Source: Chersky-840 sp050011815
Lineage (GTDB): Bacteria > Actinomycetota > Acidimicrobiia > Acidimicrobiales > UBA8190
Direction: 5' to 3'
NCBI GenBank assembly: GCA_050011815.1
Contig: JBEKIJ010000022.1
Span: 1-64,000 of the forward strand
Length of the DNA stretch: 64,000 nucleotides
In this document: one piece after another, positions 60,161-64,000 of the stretch
Numbering within the stretch: the first letter of the stretch is position 1
Layout of the letters: each line of letters starts with the position of its first letter
The notes under the pieces: generated by a model
The model's database searches: none
Seen by the model: only the letters and a program-made list of their open reading frames with translations
Told to the model about the DNA's origin: nothing
Program-made: the position numbers and the translations under genes

Positions 60161-61234
60161 TCATCCCGTGCTGGCCTGGTGCGCCAGCGCCGGGCCGCCC
60201 TCGAGGAGCTGGGCGAAGACCAAGAGGCCCTGGCTCGTCTGGCGCGCCGAGGAGACCACGATCTCGACGTCCCGCCGCCCCACCAGATGCGAGGCGTCGT
60301 TGACGACCACCATGTCCCCTTCGGGGAGGAACCCGACGGCTTGTCGAGGTTGGCGTCCTGCTTTCACGAGGTCGACGACGAGGTGCTCGCCCGGAGGATG
60401 GTCGGGCGCCAACTCGGCGGCCAGGTGGCGGAGGTCGACGACGTCGAGGTCCTGCGCCCCGGCCCGTTCGGCCAGGTCGGCCGAGCAGGTGCCCAGACGA
60501 ACGTGCAAGCGGTGGGCCAGGGCCAGGGCACGGTCCCCGGTGTCGTCGAGCTCGGGGACCTCGTCCTCGTTCATCCACACCTGGACGCCGCCGGCCCGCA
60601 GCGCCTCGATGGCCTCGAGACCCCGGTGGGCCCGGCGCGACGCCACGGGGTCGGGGCTGTGGCTCAGGGCCCGGACCTCGTCGACCACGAAGCGGGGCAC
60701 CACGATGCCCCCGACGAGAAGTCCGGCCCTTCCGAGCACCATGAGGTACCGGTCCATCACCGCCGAGCTGTCCACGAGGAGGGCGGTGCCGGGGGGCGGG
60801 TCGAGGGGACGGTCGAGGAGGTGCGACATCCCCGCCGCCCGCACGATCTCCTGGCCCTTGGTCACCCCGATGCGCACACCGGCCGCGCAGAGCACCCAGG
60901 CGAAGGCCGACACCAGGGGGTAGTCGATGCTCGAATGCACCAGGGCCACGACGGGGAGACCGGCCACGAGCCCGAGGAGGAGCCCCGTCGTTCCCACCAC
61001 CGACCCGGCGAAGACCGAGCTGGCCGGCATGGTGCGCAGCTGGAGGACCGCGCCCCGCAATCCCCGGTCGATCAAGCGGCCGATGATGCCGCCGAGGATG
61101 TACGACGCCAAGGCGCCCAGGGTGATCCCCACGACCGGCGCGGTCGTGTTGCGGCCGATGTCGTTGCCGACCGTGAGACCACCGATGGTGCCGGCGATCA
61201 CGAGAAGAAGTCTGAATACTTCGACGAAGATCAC
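60161..61234 (-). CDS. PIN/TRAM-domain membrane protein, YacL-like
   Basis: About 357 residues. Four hydrophobic segments (near 5-25, 35-55, 70-95, 105-125), then a PIN nuclease domain (LLVDSSAVMDRYLM, GGIVVPRFVVDEV, DRALALAHRL) and a TRAM domain (QAVGFLPEGDMVVVNDASHLVG). Acidic catalytic residues are kept. B. subtilis YacL is the model; the RNA target is unknown. GTG at 61234 with GAGAGG nine bases upstream is preferred; GTG 61255 is an alternative. TAGCCT lies at 61280-61275. Abuts the pntB stop. Confidence 0.85.
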   Translation of the reverse strand: MIFVEVFRLLLVIAGTIGGLTVGNDIGRNTTAPVVGITLGALASYILGGIIGRLIDRGLRGAVLQLRTMPASSVFAGSVVGTTGLLLGLVAGLPVVALVHSSIDYPLVSAFAWVLCAAGVRIGVTKGQEIVRAAGMSHLLDRPLDPPPGTALLVDSSAVMDRYLMVLGRAGLLVGGIVVPRFVVDEVRALSHSPDPVASRRAHRGLEAIEALRAGGVQVWMNEDEVPELDDTGDRALALAHRLHVRLGTCSADLAERAGAQDLDVVDLRHLAAELAPDHPPGEHLVVDLVKAGRQPRQAVGFLPEGDMVVVNDASHLVGRRDVEIVVSSARQTSQGLLVFAQLLEGGPALAHQASTG

Positions 61235-61542
61235 GCTCTGTTGCCTCTCTTTCACGCAACGCAAGAGCACTTCCAGGCTAGTCACGGGCCCCCGGTTTCG
61301 GTGCCCACCGGCGGTCCCGGGTGCGCGTTTTCTTTGGGGATGATTGGTCTTTCTGCCCCTCGTCAGGTGAAAACACTCGGTTGATGAGTGCGGTACGCGG
61401 CCAAATTGACCACGCAGTGCGCTACCTCGGGTGTACCGGGTCGGGAACCCAACGGACACACATTTCTGACCCGCCCGCCTCTTCCCGTGAGCACGTACCA
61501 TCGCGTCGTGCGCATCGTGCACGGACCCGGCGGCCGGCGAGG
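61235..61542. other. intergenic region, promoters only
   Basis: About 308 bases between the divergent PIN/TRAM gene and epimerase gene. The minus strand has TAGCCT (61280-61275), likely the -10 of the PIN gene. A TACCAT near 61497 on the plus strand may serve the epimerase. I see no gene, repeat or RNA in it. Confidence 0.5.
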
Positions 61543-62475
61543 GTGAAGACGTTCGTCGCCGGTGCCACCGGTGTGCTCGGACGACGGGTGGTGCGTCTGC
61601 TCGTCACCGCCGGACACGACGTCAGCGCCTTGGCACGCTCCGACGAGAGCGCCACTTTGCTCCGGCGCCTCGGCGCCACCCCGGTGCGCGCTCAGCTGTT
61701 CGACCCCGACGCCCTGCGCGGCGCGGTGGCCGGCCACGAGGTCGTGTGCAACCTCGCCACCCACATCCCCCCCACCTCCAAGATGGCCCTGCCCCGGGCC
61801 TGGGCGGAGAACGACCGGATCCGGACCGAGGGGTCGAAGAACCTGGTCGAGGCGGTGCTGGCCGGGGGAACGCCCCGGTACGTACAGGAGTCGATAGCCC
61901 TCGTGTACCGCGACGGGCAGGACCGGTGGCTCGACGAATCGTCACCGATCGACGCCGTCGCCAACCTCGGGTCGGCCACGACGGCGGAGGCCAACGCGGC
62001 CAGGGTGACCGGGGCGGGTGCGACGGGGGTGGTCCTGCGGTTCGCCACCTTCTACGGGCCTGACAGCGGCTCCACCCTCGACATGATCAGGCTGGCCCGA
62101 CGGCGCATCGCCCTGGGGGCGGGACCCGACCGGTACATGTCGTCGATCACCACCGACGATGCCGCCGCCGCCGTGGTGGCCTCGCTCGGCGCGCCGGCGG
62201 GGCTCTACAACGTGGGCGACGACGAACCCGTCACCCGTCGGGAATTCTTCGCCTCCCTGGCCGGCGCACTGGGAGTGCGACCACCGTTCATCGCTCCGGC
62301 TGCACTGGCCAGGCTCGGAGGACCCCGGGCGGCGGGCATCCTCCGGTCCCAGCGCGTCAGCAACGGCGCCTTCGTCGAGGCCACGGGGTGGCGCCCCGCC
62401 TCGCCGAGCGTCCGCGAGGGTTGGCCGGTGGTGGTGGCCGCGGCGAACGCCGCTTCCCGCGGCGGGTCTCAGTGA
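61543..62475 (+). CDS. NAD-dependent epimerase/dehydratase family protein
   Basis: A 310-residue extended SDR: TFVAGATGVLGRRVVRLLVTAGH nucleotide loop near the N-terminus, VQESIALVYRDG, and RFATFYGPDSG. The usual YxxxK catalytic pair is not evident; where it should be the sequence reads TTAEANAARV, so it may bind nucleotide without sugar epimerase activity. GTG at 61543. Substrate unknown. Confidence 0.85.
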   Translation: MKTFVAGATGVLGRRVVRLLVTAGHDVSALARSDESATLLRRLGATPVRAQLFDPDALRGAVAGHEVVCNLATHIPPTSKMALPRAWAENDRIRTEGSKNLVEAVLAGGTPRYVQESIALVYRDGQDRWLDESSPIDAVANLGSATTAEANAARVTGAGATGVVLRFATFYGPDSGSTLDMIRLARRRIALGAGPDRYMSSITTDDAAAAVVASLGAPAGLYNVGDDEPVTRREFFASLAGALGVRPPFIAPAALARLGGPRAAGILRSQRVSNGAFVEATGWRPASPSVREGWPVVVAAANAASRGGSQ

Positions 62476-62644
62476 ACTCACAGTGTCGCGTCTAGATGAA
62501 CCCGATGAATAGGTCGCCGGATACGTCGATCACCTACAGATCTCACGCCTTTCGACCGACAATTTGACGGTGACGCGAAACGAGCACCACGATGCTCGCG
62601 CGCTCGTCTTCTCGTACCCCTCACCCTGGAACACACCGAACGCG

Positions 62645-64000
62645 TTGCCTCCGACACGAGGGTCCCGGTCCCGCCGAGTTCTGCGCCCCCTCGTCGTCGC
62701 GGTCACCGCCCTCACGTCGCTGGTCGCCTTCGCCGCCGTCGTCGCCCTCCCCGGTCACGCCGCCGCCGCGCCCGTCACGCATCCCTACCCGGGAGGCGGT
62801 GTCGTGGCATTCGGCGATGCCGGGAACGTCGACCCCCCCGACACCGCGCTGTCCTCGGTCATCACCGGCATGGCGGCCACGCCCGACGGCAAGGGGTACT
62901 GGCTCGTGGGTGCCGATGGCGGGGTGTTCGCCTACGGCGACGCCGTCTTCTACGGGTCACTGGGCGCGGTGAAGCTCTACGGCCCCATCGTGGGCATGGC
63001 CGCCACGCCCGACGGCAAGGGGTACTGGCTCGTGGCCCTCGACGGCGGGGTCTTCGCCTTCGGCGACGCCGTCTTCTACGGGTCGATGGGAGCTGTCGCG
63101 CTCGCCCAACCCATCGTGGGCATGGCCGCCACGCCCGACGGCAACGGCTACTGGCTCGTCGCCGCCGACGGCGGCATCTTCTCCTTCGGTGACGCCACGT
63201 TCTACGGGTCGATGGGGGCCACGCACCTGGTGGCGGGCGTCACCGGCATGGCCGCCACCAAGGACGGCAAGGGCTACTGGCTCGTGGCCGGCGACGGCGG
63301 GGTGTTCGCCTTCGGCGACGCCACCTTCTACGGGTCCCTGGGCCAGCAGAAGTCGCTGCCGGCGTCGATCGAGGGCATGGCCATGACCCCTGACGGCAAC
63401 GGGTACTGGATGGTGGGCAACGACGGCAGCGTGTACACCTTCGGGGACGCCCAGAGCTTCGGGTCGACGGCCTCCACCAAACCGATGTCCCCGGTCTCGG
63501 CCATCGTCCCCACCCCCGACGGCGAGGGGTACTGGCTGCTCGAGCCCGACGACTGGTCCTATTCGTTCGCCAGCCCGTCTCCCTATTCGCTCGTGAACTC
63601 CGCCGCCGTCACCGCGCTGGCGACGAGCCAGGTCGGCCCCGACCCCGACAGCTCGCAGGGCCCGTACTGCAACCCCTACGGACCGTGTGAGCAGTGGTGC
63701 GCGCTCTTCGTCACCTGGGTGTGGGCCCATGCCGGGATCCCGGTGCCGTCCATACCCTTCACCGGCAACATCTACGCGTGGGCCGCGGCGAACGGCCGCA
63801 TCCTTCCCCACAACGTCCTGGCCGCCCCCGGCGACGCCGTGCTGTACGGCACCGGGCCCGGAAGCACCGCCACCTCGGTCCACACCGGTCTCGTGGTCCA
63901 GGTCTGGCCCGACAGCGCCGTGGTCACCGTCGAGGGCGATGCCGGCCCGGCCCCCTCGGGCCAGTTGGCCGTCATCGTCAACGGGCCCTTCCTGCCCGCC
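62645..64000 (+). CDS. secreted repeat protein with CHAP amidase domain (3' end outside the window)
   Basis: The frame is open from TTG 62645 to the window end (about 452 residues). A signal peptide spans residues 1-39 (RRVLRPLVVAVTALTSLVAF, cut after GHAAAA). Residues 50-310 contain at least five units of GYWLVGADGGVFAYGDA type, paralogous to those at 31168. A CHAP domain follows: YCNPYGPCEQWCALFVTWVW with the catalytic Cys, a His in SVHTGLVVQV and TVEGDAG. It probably cleaves peptidoglycan. An upstream GTG at 62570 in frame is an alternative start. Confidence 0.85.
   Translation, partial: MPPTRGSRSRRVLRPLVVAVTALTSLVAFAAVVALPGHAAAAPVTHPYPGGGVVAFGDAGNVDPPDTALSSVITGMAATPDGKGYWLVGADGGVFAYGDAVFYGSLGAVKLYGPIVGMAATPDGKGYWLVALDGGVFAFGDAVFYGSMGAVALAQPIVGMAATPDGNGYWLVAADGGIFSFGDATFYGSMGATHLVAGVTGMAATKDGKGYWLVAGDGGVFAFGDATFYGSLGQQKSLPASIEGMAMTPDGNGYWMVGNDGSVYTFGDAQSFGSTASTKPMSPVSAIVPTPDGEGYWLLEPDDWSYSFASPSPYSLVNSAAVTALATSQVGPDPDSSQGPYCNPYGPCEQWCALFVTWVWAHAGIPVPSIPFTGNIYAWAAANGRILPHNVLAAPGDAVLYGTGPGSTATSVHTGLVVQVWPDSAVVTVEGDAGPAPSGQLAVIVNGPFLPA

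Overview
This is a high-GC actinobacterial chromosome segment, probably from an acidimicrobiial actinomycete. The lineage is inferred from base composition, the many apparent leaderless starts (TAnnnT hexamer 6-9 bases before the start codon), an ATP-grasp/carrier-protein cassette, and secreted proteins carrying the GYWMVGSDGGVFSFGDA-type repeat. No ribosomal RNA, phage, insertion sequence or CRISPR array is visible. Coding density is high and genes often overlap by 4 bases.

The left end (1-10700) has tRNA-Glu and tRNA-Gln beside gltX. Next comes an operon that looks like the mycobacterial Rv3521-ltp4-ltp3 steroid genes (two DUF35 proteins, two thiolase-fold proteins) followed by a [3Fe-4S] ferredoxin. 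An ArsR-SRPBCC regulator, an ABC exporter and an alcohol dehydrogenase follow. At 10043-11635 two divergent TetR genes form a regulatory hub. One is a close KstR relative (the cholesterol repressor of mycobacteria) with a KstR-type box. The other carries a different palindrome, CTGAC-N5-GTCAG.

13754-15816 is an arsenic island: arsR divergent from arsI-like, aquaglyceroporin and arsC. 15844-24083 has an aldehyde dehydrogenase/amidohydrolase operon, divergent from an Ltp2-DUF35 pair that resembles the steroid side-chain aldolase, then housekeeping genes and two enoyl-CoA hydratases. 24201-34598 is mainly envelope: RDD protein with a tandem repeat, CPBP protease, LytR-CpsA-Psr protein, signal peptidase, and secreted repeat proteins. 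35427-38323 is an unusual ATP-grasp / carrier protein / ATP-grasp cassette that I cannot assign to a known pathway.

40172-53831 returns to CoA-ester catabolism: two heteromeric-type acyl-CoA dehydrogenase pairs, a metal-dependent hydrolase, an F420-type oxidoreductase, a FadA5/FadA6-like thiolase, and echA20-ipdA-ipdB-ipdC in the order known from mycobacterial degradation of steroid rings C and D. The CTGAC-N5-GTCAG palindrome recurs at four promoters in the window (10780, 19147, 44647, 48410), three of them between divergent catabolic genes. It probably defines a regulon of the second TetR. A KstR-like box lies before the Ltp3/Ltp4 operon. Together the window looks like a dispersed steroid (sterol) degradation locus with two regulators.

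The right end (53990-64000) has a membrane acyltransferase with SGNH domain, a short-chain dehydrogenase, the proton-translocating transhydrogenase operon pntAA-pntAB-pntB (pntB is frameshifted near its 3' end), a YacL-like PIN/TRAM protein, an epimerase, and a secreted repeat-CHAP protein cut by the window end.
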